A DNA stretch of 64,000 bases from Ornithinimicrobium cryptoxanthini (GTDB taxonomy: Bacteria > Actinomycetota > Actinomycetes > Actinomycetales > Dermatophilaceae), in assembly GCF_023923205.1 (NCBI RefSeq), contig NZ_CP099490.1:2294001-2358000 (forward strand), in the 5' to 3' direction. Below, piece after piece: positions 43,249-52,453 of the stretch; position 1 is the stretch's first letter; the number at the start of each line of letters is the position of its first letter. A model generated the notes under the pieces. That model was not told the DNA's origin and searched no databases. It was given only the letters and a program-made list of their open reading frames with translations. The position numbers were made by a program, and so were the translations under genes.

Positions 43249-43319
43249 TTACGGAACCAGGAGAGTTTACCCACACCGCACCCGGTTCCACCAAATCGCG
43301 CGCGCTGGTCAGACGCCGT

Positions 43320-43955
43320 TCAGCGGTCACTGGTGGAGAGCACCGACTCGGTGACCCCGACGTTCCAGGAGAGCATCCGCCAACCCGTGCGGTGCTGGGC
43401 CAGCTCGGCCCAGTGGCAGTTGCGCAGGCCCCCCAGTGACAACCACGCGTCGTGCTGCGGCAGGCCGATCTGCGAGGCGACCAGACTGCGGCCGGCCACG
43501 CCATGGGTGACCACCACCAGGGTGCCGTCGTCAGGCAGGTCGGACAGCAGCTCCTCGGCTGCGGCGGCAACCCGGAGCGCCACATGGGCCACGGACTCCC
43601 CGTGCTCGCCCCGCACGAGATCCTCGCCGCGCGCGAGCGCGGCCACGGCGTCGGGATAGCGCTCGGCGACGTCGCCCTGACTCATCCCCTGCCAGGTGCC
43701 GACGTGGATCTCCCGGAAGCGCTCGTCATACGCCACCGGCAGTCCGGTCACGGCACCCAACTCGGCCGCGGTGTGCGCGGCACGGCGCAGGTCGGAGCTG
43801 ACGATGCGGGTGGGGCCGAGCTCGGCGAGGGCGAGCGCTGACGCACGCGCCTGCTCCACCCCGCGCTCGGACAGGTCGGTGTCGAGCTGGCCCTGCCACA
43901 CTCCCCCGGCGTTGTGCTTGGTCTCCCCGTGCCGCCAGACGATCAGGCGTCGCAC
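43320..43955 (-). CDS. Histidine phosphatase family protein
   Basis: 211 residues. The RHGE catalytic motif is at 8-11 (LIVWRHGETKHN), the second histidine in VVVTHGVAGRSL, and the phosphoglycerate-mutase-like fold is complete. The position directly after rsfS with zero bases between (the GTG start follows the rsfS stop) is common in actinobacteria, where it is often called a phosphoglycerate mutase-like or GpgP-like phosphatase. The substrate cannot be read from sequence. Confidence 0.9.
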   Translation of the reverse strand: MRRLIVWRHGETKHNAGGVWQGQLDTDLSERGVEQARASALALAELGPTRIVSSDLRRAAHTAAELGAVTGLPVAYDERFREIHVGTWQGMSQGDVAERYPDAVAALARGEDLVRGEHGESVAHVALRVAAAAEELLSDLPDDGTLVVVTHGVAGRSLVASQIGLPQHDAWLSLGGLRNCHWAELAQHRTGWRMLSWNVGVTESVLSTSDR

Positions 43956-44315
43956 TCAGGCCTCGGGCAGGGTGATGACCGGGCAGTCCTTCCACAACCG
44001 CTCGAGGTCATAGAACTCGCGGTCCTCGGTGTGCATCACGTGGACGACGATGTCGCCGAAGTCCAGCAGCACCCAGCGCCCCTCACGCTGGCCCTCGCGG
44101 CGCAGCGTCTTGGCGCCCAGCTCGAGCAGCCGCTCCTCGACCGCGTCGACGATCGAGCTCACCTGCCGCTCGTTGGGGGCCGACGCGATCACGAAGACGT
44201 CGGTCAGGGCCAGCTGCCCGGTGACGTCGAGTCCGACGACGTCCTCGGCGAGCTTGTCCTGGGCCGCATGGGCGGCGGCGCGGGCGAGGTCCAGGGCACG
44301 GGTTGTCGCTGCCAC
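43956..44315 (-). CDS. rsfS: Ribosomal silencing factor RsfS
   Basis: 119 residues. The family motifs LALTDVFVIASAPNERQVSS and EGRWVLLDFGDIVVHVMHTEDREFYDLERLW are intact. RsfS binds ribosomal protein L14 and blocks joining of the subunits under starvation. It abuts nadD upstream and the phosphatase downstream, the standard nadD-rsfS order. Confidence 0.95.
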   Translation of the reverse strand: MAATTRALDLARAAAHAAQDKLAEDVVGLDVTGQLALTDVFVIASAPNERQVSSIVDAVEERLLELGAKTLRREGQREGRWVLLDFGDIVVHVMHTEDREFYDLERLWKDCPVITLPEA

Positions 44316-44897
44316 TCACTGCTCCTTGTAGAGGTCGTACTTGCCGATGTACTGCACGACGCCATCGGGCACGAGATACCAGACCGGCTGGCCGGATCGG
44401 GTGCGCTGGCGACAGTCGGTGGAGCTGATCGCCATCGCCGGCACGTTGAGCAGGGTCACCCGGTCCTCGGGCAGCCCGGCGTCGCTCAGGGCATGGCCGG
44501 GGCGGGTGACGCCGACGAAGTGTGCCAGGTCAAACAGCTTCTCCGCGTCCTTCCAGGACAGGATCTGCGCCAGTGCGTCGGCGCCGGTGATGAAGAAGAG
44601 GTCGTCGTCGGGACGTTGCGCGTCCAGGTCGACAAGCGTGTCATAGGTGTAGGTCGGACCGTCGCGGTCGACGTCGACGCGCGAGACGGTGAAGCTGGGG
44701 TTGGAGGCGGTGGCGATGACCGTCATCAGATAACGGTGCTCAGCCTCACTGACCCGGCGGTCGTCCTTGCGGTAGGGCTGGCCCGTGGGCACGAAGACGA
44801 CCTCATCGAGATCGAGGAGGGCGGCCGCCTCGCTGGCGGCCACCAGGTGGCCGTGGTGGATGGGGTCGAAGGTGCCACCCATCACGCCCAGGCGCAT
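44316..44897 (-). CDS. nadD: Nicotinate-nucleotide adenylyltransferase
   Basis: 193 residues. The nucleotidyltransferase motif [12 protein letters not shown] starts the protein and the second signature ISSTDCRQR lies near the end. NadD converts nicotinate mononucleotide to its adenine dinucleotide in NAD synthesis. Its ATG sits on the last base of the small membrane protein gene upstream. Confidence 0.95.
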   Translation of the reverse strand: MRLGVMGGTFDPIHHGHLVAASEAAALLDLDEVVFVPTGQPYRKDDRRVSEAEHRYLMTVIATASNPSFTVSRVDVDRDGPTYTYDTLVDLDAQRPDDDLFFITGADALAQILSWKDAEKLFDLAHFVGVTRPGHALSDAGLPEDRVTLLNVPAMAISSTDCRQRTRSGQPVWYLVPDGVVQYIGKYDLYKEQ

Positions 44898-45115
44898 CAG
44901 TGGTGGCTGCCCGCACGCCCGGCGGGGGTGCCGGCGTCGACGTCATCGTGGTGGTGGGCCACCGGGTCCATCGCCAGGGTGTTGCGGAAGGACCAGAGCA
45001 GTCCCAGCAGCGCCAGGAAGATCACCAGGGCGATCACGCCATACCAAAACGGGTTGAACGGCAGGTCCTTGCCGTGGTGGACGACCTCGCCAGCCTGCAG
45101 AAACACGTGCGTCAT
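44897..45115 (-). CDS. Small membrane protein upstream of nadD
   Basis: 72 residues with one clear transmembrane segment ([20 protein letters not shown]) and a C-terminal histidine/aspartate-rich tail (VAHHHDDVD...RAGSHH). Similar small proteins of unknown function are usual before nadD in related genomes. The stop codon overlaps the nadD start by one base. The histidine-rich tail may bind metal, but this is only a possibility. Confidence 0.8.
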   Translation of the reverse strand: MTHVFLQAGEVVHHGKDLPFNPFWYGVIALVIFLALLGLLWSFRNTLAMDPVAHHHDDVDAGTPAGRAGSHH

Positions 45116-45138
45116 AGGGAGCAGACTACCGTGCCGCC

Positions 45139-45144
45139 TAGAGT
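45139..45144 (+). promoter_or_regulatory. -10 hexamer of the GT2 gene
   Basis: TAGAGT ends 7 nt before the ATG at 45151; no ribosome binding site is visible. Confidence 0.45.
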
Positions 45145-45150
45145 TGCCCC

Positions 45151-46122
45151 ATGCACCCGGAGCTGTCTGTCGTCATCCCGATGTATGACGAGGAGCAGGT
45201 CCTCCCCCTGTTGGTGGAGCGCCTGCGCCCCGTGCTGGACGGCGTGGACGCCTCCTACGAGGTGGTGGCGGTGGACGACGGCTCCCGTGACCAGACGCCG
45301 GTGCTGCTCCAGCGGTTCCGTCGGGAATGGCCCGAGCTGCGCGTGCTGCGGCTGCGCGCCAACGCTGGACACCAGGCCGCGATCTCCGCGGGGCTGTCCG
45401 CGGCGCGCGGTGACTGGGTGGTCACCCTCGACGCCGACCTGCAGGACCCGCCCGAGGTGATCGCCGAGATGATGGCGGCCGCGCGCACCGGCGGCGTCGA
45501 CGTGGTCTACGGCATCCGGACGGACCGGCGCACCGACTCGGTCTTCAAGCGGGTCAGCGCCAAGGGCTTCTATGCCGGCATGCGAGCCGCCGGGGCGACG
45601 GACCTGCCCACCAACGCCGGCGACTTCCGGCTGATGTCGCGTGCCACCGTGGATGCCGTCAACGCGCTGCCCGAGCACCACCGCGTCCTGCGCCTGGTGA
45701 TCCCCTCGCTCGGGTTCCCCTCTGCGAGCGTAGGGTATCGCCGCGAGGCGCGGGCCGCGGGCGGCTCGAAGTATCCGATCGGCAAGATGATCCGACTGTC
45801 CGTCGACAGCCTCACCGGCTTCTCCCTGGCTCCCCTGCGGCTGGCCACCTGGTTCGGCCTCGGCGGCTTCCTGGCCGCCGTCGGCCTGCTGCTCTATGCG
45901 CTCGTCGCAAAACTGACAAACATCACGGTGGCCGGCTGGACCTCGACCGTGGTGATCGTGGCCAGCGTGGGAGCCGTGCAGTTGCTCTGCCTCGGCATCC
46001 TGGGCGAGTATGTCGGGCGCATCTACTCCACCCTGCAGCGACGGCCCACCTACTACGTGGCCTACGACTCGCTCAGCGCGGCCGAGGAGCCGGCTCAGCC
46101 GGCGCCGCAGCACCGCGACTGA
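45151..46122 (+). CDS. Family 2 glycosyltransferase, GtrB/DPM1-like
   Basis: 323 residues. The GT-A domain has SVVIPMYDEEQVLPLLVERL, the DxD in LDADLQDPPE at about 93-100 and QHH-type acceptor motif near 170 (EHHRVLRLVIPS). Two C-terminal membrane helices at about 230-255 and 265-290 match GtrB-like enzymes that load a sugar on polyprenyl phosphate. The product would supply a cell-surface polymer or glycolipid. The gene stands near other envelope genes (acyltransferase, PIG-L, methyltransferase) on the opposite strand. Confidence 0.9.
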   Translation: MHPELSVVIPMYDEEQVLPLLVERLRPVLDGVDASYEVVAVDDGSRDQTPVLLQRFRREWPELRVLRLRANAGHQAAISAGLSAARGDWVVTLDADLQDPPEVIAEMMAAARTGGVDVVYGIRTDRRTDSVFKRVSAKGFYAGMRAAGATDLPTNAGDFRLMSRATVDAVNALPEHHRVLRLVIPSLGFPSASVGYRREARAAGGSKYPIGKMIRLSVDSLTGFSLAPLRLATWFGLGGFLAAVGLLLYALVAKLTNITVAGWTSTVVIVASVGAVQLLCLGILGEYVGRIYSTLQRRPTYYVAYDSLSAAEEPAQPAPQHRD

Positions 46123-46169
46123 ACGATCGACAGCGCGGCCCTGGCTGCGAGGCCCTCGTCGCGCTGGAC

Positions 46170-47309
46170 TCAGGCGTGGATATAGATCCGCTTGCGGTGC
46201 AGTGCCCAGGCCAGCGCGAACCACCCGAGCACGAAGACCACCGCAAAGGCGGTCCGTGGAGAGCCCCACGCCCAGGAGAACATGGCCAGCAGCTGTGTCT
46301 CCCCGGGGAAGGAGCTCAGGGCGATCAGGGACAAATGGGAGCCGAAATAGAGGACCAGGGCGTTGCGCCCCATCGCCACGAACGGCTGCGCGGCCGCGTC
46401 GCGCACCGACAGCCACCAGCGCGGACCCTGTGGCTGGTCGTGCAGCAGGAAGCCCAGGACCAGCAGCATCAGCGCCACCACGGCCGTCAGGAGCGCGAAG
46501 CTCGGAGTCCAGAGCCGCTTGAACGGCTCGATGAACACCATCGTGGCCAGCCCCAGCAGCAGCACGCTCACGGTCCAGACCGACAGGTCCACGAGCATGC
46601 GCACGGTGTCGACGCCGCGGCGCAGGAGCAGCTTGCCGGCCACGACGCCGACCAGCATGGTCACGAGGGCACCCGTGATCACGATCAGCCCCTCCGGGTC
46701 GTGACCGAGCTCGCCCTGCCGATAGAGCTGGTCTGCGGGCAGCAACCTGAGGTCCACCGCCCGGGACAGGTTTGCGTCGCGGGTCGGCGTCCCACCGGCC
46801 AGCACCTGATGACCGGCCCAGAAGAGGCCGGCCCAGGTGAGACACGCGACCACCGTGACGACGATCCAGTCCCGAAGCGTGCGCAGGACCACGTGGGCCA
46901 GCGCGATCACCAGGACCAGCACGGCATACACCTGCAGCGGCCCGGTGACCCTGAGGGTGGCCAGACTGCCGTCGCCCAGGAGGAAGACGCTGTTGTAGAG
47001 CAGCCCGGCCACGAGGAGCACGCTGACGCGCCGGGCCGTGACCCAGGCACTGACGCGGCGCGAGTAGGCGAAGGCCAGACCGCAACCGCTCAGGCACACA
47101 AAGAGCGGGAAGACGATGTCAAAGACCGTGACGCCGAGCCAGTCAGCGTGCCTCAGCTGGCGAGGCGACGGCGGCAGGACCGAGATCACGACCAGGTTGA
47201 GCAGCACCATGACCCCGCGAGCCCAGTCGAGCGAGGTCAGCCGCTGCCGGGACGCAGGCAATGCGGGCCGGATCTCGCCTGCCAGGGCGGTCGGCACCCC
47301 GGCGCTCAC
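46170..47309 (-). CDS. Acyltransferase-like multi-pass membrane protein (HGSNAT/DUF5009-like)
   Basis: 379 residues and ten or so hydrophobic segments. The N-terminal LTSLDWARGVMVLLNLVVIS and WLGVTVFDIVFPLFVCLSGC patterns resemble heparan-alpha-glucosaminide N-acetyltransferase-like (DUF1624/DUF5009) and YeiB-like membrane acyltransferases, whose conserved D and H residues lie here and around HADWLG. Its start overlaps the PIG-L stop by four bases. A role in acylating a surface glycan is a guess from context. Confidence 0.75.
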   Translation of the reverse strand: MSAGVPTALAGEIRPALPASRQRLTSLDWARGVMVLLNLVVISVLPPSPRQLRHADWLGVTVFDIVFPLFVCLSGCGLAFAYSRRVSAWVTARRVSVLLVAGLLYNSVFLLGDGSLATLRVTGPLQVYAVLVLVIALAHVVLRTLRDWIVVTVVACLTWAGLFWAGHQVLAGGTPTRDANLSRAVDLRLLPADQLYRQGELGHDPEGLIVITGALVTMLVGVVAGKLLLRRGVDTVRMLVDLSVWTVSVLLLGLATMVFIEPFKRLWTPSFALLTAVVALMLLVLGFLLHDQPQGPRWWLSVRDAAAQPFVAMGRNALVLYFGSHLSLIALSSFPGETQLLAMFSWAWGSPRTAFAVVFVLGWFALAWALHRKRIYIHA

Positions 47310-48406
47310 GGCACGCGTCCCGGCAGGACGAGGTAGTCGTGCTGCCGGGCGAAGAGCACACCTGAAGCTGCCGTGGCCCGTTCGCCGGTGATCCAGATCG
47401 GATCGGGGTAGGACAACCAGCCATAGCTCTGGTGCAGGAGCTCGACGAGCTGCTCGTAGTCCGGGGCAGCCAGGGCAGCCGCCCTGATGGTGGCGGTCGG
47501 AGGAGCACCGAGCCAGTCCGCGGCGCTGGTGCCGGCGGCAGGCGGCAGGACGATCCAGGTCTCGGCCGATGACTCAGCAGCGACCCACACCATCGCCTCC
47601 GCCGTGCGCCGGTGGTCCGCATGCTCGTACTCATAGGCCTCGGCTAGCCCCGGGCAGTCCGAGGCCTCGCGGCAGTCGCCGCTCGAGGTGGTCCGGTTGC
47701 CGTGCGCGTTCGAGTCGTTCCAATAGGTCGCCGAGACGATCCGGGTCACCGGCAGGTCAGGCAGCAGGTCACCGCGCAGGTCAAGCACCTGCGTCACGGC
47801 GCTCGTCGCATCGCCGACGCCGACGGCACCGTCGGGCAGCGTGAGCGCGATCCGCGCCCCCGTCTCACCGACCCAGACGTCAGCCTGGCGTCCGCCCGGA
47901 CCGTTGTCGAGCACGACGTGTGCGGCCGGTCCGGTCCGAGCCGCCGGGAAGTCACGTCCCGCCGCCTCGAGAAAGGTCCACCACGAGTAGAGGCGAGCAT
48001 GGCCGCAGGTCGGGTGACCGATGCCGACGGGCGACGGACGCGGTGCCCGCTCGCCGTGCTCGTGCTGGACCTGGCCCTGAACCTCACGGCAGGCACGGGT
48101 GGATTCGCCACGGGTCAGCGTCAGGAAGACGGCGTAGCTGTCCGCACCGGTGTCCGCCAGTGCCGCCCATGCCGTCAGCTCGTCGTCCGGGTGGGGGGCG
48201 ACGACCAGGACCAGTCCGTCCTGGGCATCACCTGGTGCACCCGGCGCAGCCGGAAGAGGCGCACTGCTCTCAAAGGACACGGGCGCCGGACCATCCCCGT
48301 GCACCGCCAGGAGCGCCCAACAGGCCACCAGCCCGCTGCACAATGACGCACCCACAGCCCCCAGGACAGTGGCTGCCATGGTGCGTCGAGAACGACCGGA
48401 GGCCAC
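47306..48406 (-). CDS. Membrane-anchored PIG-L family deacetylase
   Basis: 366 residues from a GTG. A signal anchor covers about 8-35. The PIG-L zinc motif PHPDDE is at 71-76 and the second histidine ligand in the EHADHRRTAEAM block near 275. PIG-L enzymes remove acetyl groups from N-acetylglucosamine-type substrates. Here the enzyme faces outward and is coupled with the acyltransferase-like gene. TAGACT (minus strand, 48418 to 48413) ends 7 nt before the start, so the mRNA is probably leaderless. Confidence 0.9.
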   Translation of the reverse strand: MASGRSRRTMAATVLGAVGASLCSGLVACWALLAVHGDGPAPVSFESSAPLPAAPGAPGDAQDGLVLVVAPHPDDELTAWAALADTGADSYAVFLTLTRGESTRACREVQGQVQHEHGERAPRPSPVGIGHPTCGHARLYSWWTFLEAAGRDFPAARTGPAAHVVLDNGPGGRQADVWVGETGARIALTLPDGAVGVGDATSAVTQVLDLRGDLLPDLPVTRIVSATYWNDSNAHGNRTTSSGDCREASDCPGLAEAYEYEHADHRRTAEAMVWVAAESSAETWIVLPPAAGTSAADWLGAPPTATIRAAALAAPDYEQLVELLHQSYGWLSYPDPIWITGERATAASGVLFARQHDYLVLPGRVP

Positions 48407-48412
48407 TGGCGA

Positions 48413-48418
48413 AGTCTA
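48413..48418 (-). promoter_or_regulatory. -10 hexamer of the PIG-L/acyltransferase operon
   Basis: TAGACT on the minus strand ends 7 nt from the GTG start, without a ribosome binding site. Confidence 0.45.
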
Positions 48419-48460
48419 GGAGCGGATCCTGACGCGTGCAATGCTCGGGCGGCACCCGCC

Positions 48461-49165
48461 TCAGTGCGGCCGACGGGCCGTCACAAACACCGACACACCG
48501 GGCGCACGACTGACCGGAAGGACCCGCTCCAGCCGGACGACTCCGGTCAGCGCCGCGTTGACGAGCGGGTGCGGCTCGTCCAGGTCGCTGCCGCTGGAGG
48601 AGCGCCGGCGCCAGGCGACGGCCGGCCGCAGGAGCACCATCCAGGAGCGCGCCTCGAGGATCTCCAGACCCGCACTCTGCAGGAGCGCCAGGAACTCGCG
48701 GGGCTCGTAGCGCCGCTCGTGCCCGACCGCCACGTCGTGCTCGGACCACAGCCGCTGGTCGACCGGGACGGCCGCCACCAGGACACCGCCCGGACGCAGC
48801 ACCCGGTGGATCTCGGCTGCTGCGCGCTCGTGATCCGGCAGGTGCTCGAGCACGTCGAGGGCGGTCACCAGGTCGAGCGACGCGTCCTCGACAGGGAGGC
48901 GCTGAGCGTCAGCGCGGATGACCTGCAGTCCCCGCTCGCGAGCGACCTGCGCCCCCTCCTCGCTGAACTCCAGCGCGAGCACGTCCCAGCCGAGCGACTC
49001 GAGCACGCGGGTGTTGCCCCCGCCGGCAGCGCCGATGTCCAGCGCCTGGCCTGGGGCGAGGTCGCGGACGCGGCGGCGCAGCAGGTGGCGTCTCTCGCGA
49101 TACCACCAGTGCTCGTCCTCGAGCAGGACCAGCTTGCGGATCTCGGCGCCCTCCATGGGTGGCAT
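48461..49165 (-). CDS. Class I SAM-dependent methyltransferase
   Basis: 234 residues from the ATG at 49165 (an ATG at 49156 is equally possible). The SAM-binding motif LDIGAAGGGNTRVLESLG, the acidic strand end ALEFSEEG, and motif IV LDVLEHLPDHERA are present, with a HVxxGHERRYEP-type segment later in the protein. It belongs to the broad Methyltransf_11/23 group; the substrate could be a surface glycan or lipid given the neighbours. It lies downstream of nothing on its own strand, so is probably independently transcribed. Confidence 0.88.
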   Translation of the reverse strand: MPPMEGAEIRKLVLLEDEHWWYRERRHLLRRRVRDLAPGQALDIGAAGGGNTRVLESLGWDVLALEFSEEGAQVARERGLQVIRADAQRLPVEDASLDLVTALDVLEHLPDHERAAAEIHRVLRPGGVLVAAVPVDQRLWSEHDVAVGHERRYEPREFLALLQSAGLEILEARSWMVLLRPAVAWRRRSSSGSDLDEPHPLVNAALTGVVRLERVLPVSRAPGVSVFVTARRPH

Positions 49166-49248
49166 CCTGTCACCCCCAGCGGCGTGCGGCGGGCAGGACA
49201 TCGACCGCAGTGCGGCGCGGTTGCCGCGCGCGAGGCGACCAACAGGCA

Positions 49249-49254
49249 TACCGT
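49249..49254 (+). promoter_or_regulatory. -10 hexamer of the VOC gene
   Basis: TACCGT ends 7 nt before the GTG at 49261; no ribosome binding site is visible. Confidence 0.4.
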
Positions 49255-49260
49255 CACCTG

Positions 49261-49674
49261 GTGACTACTGCACCCACGCCATACCTGCACCTGCCCGGCA
49301 CTGCCCGTGAGGCACTGGACTTCTACGCCGGGGTGTTCGGCGGCGACGTCGTGGCCCACACCCTCGAGGAGTTCAACCGGACCGACGGGCCGCCGGACGC
49401 GATCGCCCACGGCCAGCTGGGCGGCGGGCCGGTCGCCCTGTGCGTGGCCGACGCCACCGGGGACCAGCCCGCGTTCCGCAGCGAGGGGATGATGCTCTCG
49501 CTGCTGGGCACGGCCGACCCAGCGACCCTGCGTGAGTGGTTCACGGCGCTGTCCGAGGGCGGTGAGGTCGTCGACGACCTGCAGCGCAGGCCGTGGGGTG
49601 CCAGCGACGGACGGGTCATCGACCGATTCGGACTGCTCTGGCTGATCGGCTTCGAGGGCGAGGAGCCGACCTGA
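49261..49674 (+). CDS. VOC family protein (PhnB/glyoxalase-like)
   Basis: 137 residues from the GTG at 49261. The pattern PYLHLPGTAREALDFYAGVFGG is the start of PhnB-type VOC proteins, followed by AIAHGQLGGGPVALCVADA and a C-terminal WGASDGRVIDRFGLLWLIGF. The role is unknown; relatives bind metal or small molecules. It diverges from the methyltransferase gene and runs towards proA. Confidence 0.87.
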   Translation: MTTAPTPYLHLPGTAREALDFYAGVFGGDVVAHTLEEFNRTDGPPDAIAHGQLGGGPVALCVADATGDQPAFRSEGMMLSLLGTADPATLREWFTALSEGGEVVDDLQRRPWGASDGRVIDRFGLLWLIGFEGEEPT

Positions 49675-49691
49675 CGCCGGAGGCACACCGT

Positions 49692-49761
49692 CGTCTGACA
49701 GCCCGTTCGGGTTCTTGGAGCCTGCTGCAACAGGCTGTCAGACGCCGAGGAGGCTCCAAGA
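49692..49761. repeat. Interleaved inverted repeats (pseudoknot-capable)
   Basis: Left arm 1 CGTCTGACAGCC (49692-49703), left arm 2 TCTTGGAGCCT (49713-49723), right arm 1 (49733-49744) and right arm 2 (49751-49761), each exactly complementary to its partner over 12 and 11 bp. Because the order is 1-2-1'-2' the two stems cannot nest; they would form an H-type pseudoknot or alternative hairpins. It lies between convergent genes. Confidence 0.9.
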
Positions 49762-49839
49762 CGACCAGGCGAGGGGACGACCAGGCGAGGGGACGACCAG
49801 GCGAGGGGACGACCAGGCGAGGGGACGACCAGGCGAGTG
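49760..49839. repeat. Five tandem 16-nt repeats
   Basis: GACGACCAGGCGAGGG repeats at 49760, 49776, 49792 and 49808, with a fifth copy at 49824 that differs by one base (GTG end). It follows straight after the interleaved inverted repeats and stops 32 bp before the proA stop. There are no unique spacers, so it is not a CRISPR array. Confidence 0.95.
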
Positions 49840-49870
49840 AAAGCCCTTGCCCACTCGCACCGCGAGACGC

Positions 49871-51154
49871 TCAGCGGATCTGACCGTCGCCCTCGACGAC
49901 CCACTTGGTCGTGGTCAGCTCGGGCAGGGCCATCGGGCCACGGGCGTGCAGCTTCTGGGTGGAGATGCCGATCTCGGCGCCGAAACCGAACTCGCCACCG
50001 TCGGTGAAGCGCGTCGAGGCGTTGACCATGACGGCGGCCGCGTCCACCTCGTTGACCCAGCGCCGGGCCGCTGCGCGGTCCTCGGTGACGATGGCTTCGG
50101 TGTGCCCCGAGGTGTAGCGGTGCACGTGCTGCAGCGCCGCGTCCAGGTCGTCGACGACCGCCACGCTCATCTCCAGCGCGTGGAACTCTGTCGCGAAGTG
50201 CTCGTCCGTGGCCGTGTCATGGGCGACCCCGGCCGTGGCGGCAAGCTCCCCCGCCTGCTCGTCGGTGTGCAGGACCACACCCTCTCCGGCCAGCTCGGCC
50301 AGCACCTTGGGCAGGAAGTCTGCGGCGACGGCGCGGTGCACCAGCAGCGACTCGGCGGCGTTGCAGACGCTCGGGCGGTGAGTCTTGGAGTTGATCGTGA
50401 TCGCGGCGGCCTTGGTCAGGTCTGCGCCGGCGTCGACATAGACGTGGCAGTTGCCGATGCCCGTCTCGATGACCGGGACCGTCGACTCGGTCACGACCGT
50501 CTGGATCAGGTTGGCCCCGCCGCGCGGGATCACCAGGTCGACGAGACCGCGGGCGGTCATCAGCGCGCGGCCGGCATCGTGCCCGCCCTCGGTGAGCAGG
50601 TTGACCGCGTCGGCGGGCAGGCCCTGGTGGGTCAGCGCGTCGCGAAGGATGTTGACCAGTGCCTCGTTGGTGCTGGCTGCAGCTGAGCCTCCGCGCAGGA
50701 TGACGGCGTTGCCGCTCTTGAGCCCGAGCCCGGCAGCGTCAACCGTCACGTTGGGCCGGGCCTCATAGATCATGCCGACCACGCCCATCGGGACCCGGAC
50801 CTGGCGCAGGGTCAGGCCATTGGCCAGCGTGGAGCCACGCACGACCTCACCGACCGGGTCAGGCAGGGCGGCGACGTCGCGCAGGGCCTGCGCCACGGCC
50901 TGCACCCGCTCGGGGGTCAGGGCGAGCCGGTCCAGCAGACCCTCGGCCATCCCCTTGTCCCGGCCGCGCTGCAGATCCTCGGCGTTGGCTGCCACCACAT
51001 CGGCGGCACCGGCCTCAAGCGCGTCCGCGAGCGCGAGCAGCGCGGCGTCCTTCTGTCCGCGGTTGAGCAGCGCGAGCTCGCGCGAGGCCACCCGGGCCCG
51101 GCGCGCGATGTCGTGGACATAGTCCACGACCTGGGGGTCGATGGCCTCAGTCAT
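49871..51154 (-). CDS. proA: Gamma-glutamyl phosphate reductase
   Basis: 427 residues. The catalytic cysteine lies in [14 protein letters not shown] and the family pattern [20 protein letters not shown] follows from the N-terminal domain. It reduces gamma-glutamyl phosphate to glutamate semialdehyde for proline synthesis. CAGGAG 9 nt before the ATG is a fair ribosome binding site. The gap to proB is 77 bp. Confidence 0.95.
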   Translation of the reverse strand: MTEAIDPQVVDYVHDIARRARVASRELALLNRGQKDAALLALADALEAGAADVVAANAEDLQRGRDKGMAEGLLDRLALTPERVQAVAQALRDVAALPDPVGEVVRGSTLANGLTLRQVRVPMGVVGMIYEARPNVTVDAAGLGLKSGNAVILRGGSAAASTNEALVNILRDALTHQGLPADAVNLLTEGGHDAGRALMTARGLVDLVIPRGGANLIQTVVTESTVPVIETGIGNCHVYVDAGADLTKAAAITINSKTHRPSVCNAAESLLVHRAVAADFLPKVLAELAGEGVVLHTDEQAGELAATAGVAHDTATDEHFATEFHALEMSVAVVDDLDAALQHVHRYTSGHTEAIVTEDRAAARRWVNEVDAAAVMVNASTRFTDGGEFGFGAEIGISTQKLHARGPMALPELTTTKWVVEGDGQIR

Positions 51155-51231
51155 GGCGTGTCTCCTGCCAGTTGTCGGGGTGGTTTGAAACGGCTTGTCT
51201 GTATGCTTGGGGTGATCTGGAAGGCCGCCAT

Positions 51232-52359
51232 CTAGAACACGACCAGGTCGTCGCGACGGATCACGGTGCGGGCCGGGGGCGTCGCGTTGCGGCTGCGGGC
51301 GGTGGAGGTGGCACCGTCCAGGCGGCGGCCGACCAGCGGGATCAGGTCGACCGAGTCATAGCCGACCAACCCGCGCGCCACGACACGTCCGTCGGGGTCG
51401 CACAGGTCCACAGTGTCACCGGTGTGGAAGACCCCTTCGACGCGCGTGACGCCCACCGGCAACAGGGACGTCTGCCGCTGCACCACGGCCTCGACCGCCC
51501 CGTTGTCGAGCACCAGCCGCCCGGCCACGTTGCTCGCGTGCGCCAGCCACCTGCTGCGCGCTCGCCGCTTGCGACCCGTCGGCGTGAACAGGGTGCCCAC
51601 GTCGTCACCGGCCAGCGCCTGGGCCGCCTGCTGCGCCGACGTCAGCAGCACGTTGATCCCCTCCGCCGTCGCCAGCTGGGCCGCGGCGACCTTGGTCACC
51701 ATGCCGCCCGTGCCGACGGCCGACCCGGTCGCCGAGATGTCGACCCCGGCGATCTGATCCATCGAGGTGACCACCGGGATGCGGGAGGAGCCCGGCAGAC
51801 GCGGGTGTCCGTCATACAGGGCATCGACATCGGTGAGCAGGATCAGGGCGTCGGCGTCGACCAGGTGCGCCACCAGCGCAGCCAACCGGTCGTTGTCGCC
51901 GAACCGGATCTCGTCCGTGGCCACCGTGTCGTTCTCGTTGATGACCGGCACGATCTCCAGCTCGAGCAGCTTCTCCAGCGTGCGGCTGGCGTTGACGTAG
52001 TGCGAGCGGCGGTGCAGGTCATCGGCGGTCAGCAGCACCTGGCCAGTGTTGAGCCCGTGCAGCTGGAAGGCGGTGGTGTAGGCCGCGACAAGGCCCCCCT
52101 GCCCGGCACTGGCGGCTGCCTGCTGGGTCGCCAGGTCCTTGGGCCGCTTGGTCAGCCCGAGGGGCGTCATGCCAGCGGCGATGGCCCCGGAGGAGACGAG
52201 CAGCACCTGGGCACCGGCCAGCCAGCGTTTGGCGACGACCGCGGTCAGTGCCTGGAGCTGATAGAGGTCGACGCCGCCGCGGGGTGCCGTGATCGAGGAT
52301 GAGCCGATCTTGACGACCACGCGCCGCGCATCCCTGATCACATCCCGAGGCTCTGCCAT
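51232..52359 (-). CDS. proB: Glutamate 5-kinase
   Basis: 375 residues. The amino acid kinase domain ([56 protein letters not shown]) is complete, followed by a C-terminal PUA domain from about 280. It phosphorylates glutamate as the first and feedback-inhibited step of proline synthesis. TAGTAT (minus strand, 52371 to 52366) ends 7 nt before the ATG, so the proB-proA transcript probably starts at the ATG. Confidence 0.95.
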   Translation of the reverse strand: MAEPRDVIRDARRVVVKIGSSSITAPRGGVDLYQLQALTAVVAKRWLAGAQVLLVSSGAIAAGMTPLGLTKRPKDLATQQAAASAGQGGLVAAYTTAFQLHGLNTGQVLLTADDLHRRSHYVNASRTLEKLLELEIVPVINENDTVATDEIRFGDNDRLAALVAHLVDADALILLTDVDALYDGHPRLPGSSRIPVVTSMDQIAGVDISATGSAVGTGGMVTKVAAAQLATAEGINVLLTSAQQAAQALAGDDVGTLFTPTGRKRRARSRWLAHASNVAGRLVLDNGAVEAVVQRQTSLLPVGVTRVEGVFHTGDTVDLCDPDGRVVARGLVGYDSVDLIPLVGRRLDGATSTARSRNATPPARTVIRRDDLVVF

Positions 52360-52365
52360 GACCGA

Positions 52366-52371
52366 ATACTA
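52366..52371 (-). promoter_or_regulatory. -10 hexamer of proB
   Basis: TAGTAT on the minus strand ends 7 nt from the proB ATG with no ribosome binding site. Confidence 0.5.
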
Positions 52372-52453
52372 TTCCATCCTGCCGTATGTTCATGCACCAC
52401 CATCCGCCCGCGTCGATGCGCGACCGACCGCCCTTGACGAGGGGCTCCCGCCC

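Noticed and set aside
49760..49839. CRISPR array
   Set aside because: The 16-nt units are directly abutting with no unique spacers and no cas genes are near.
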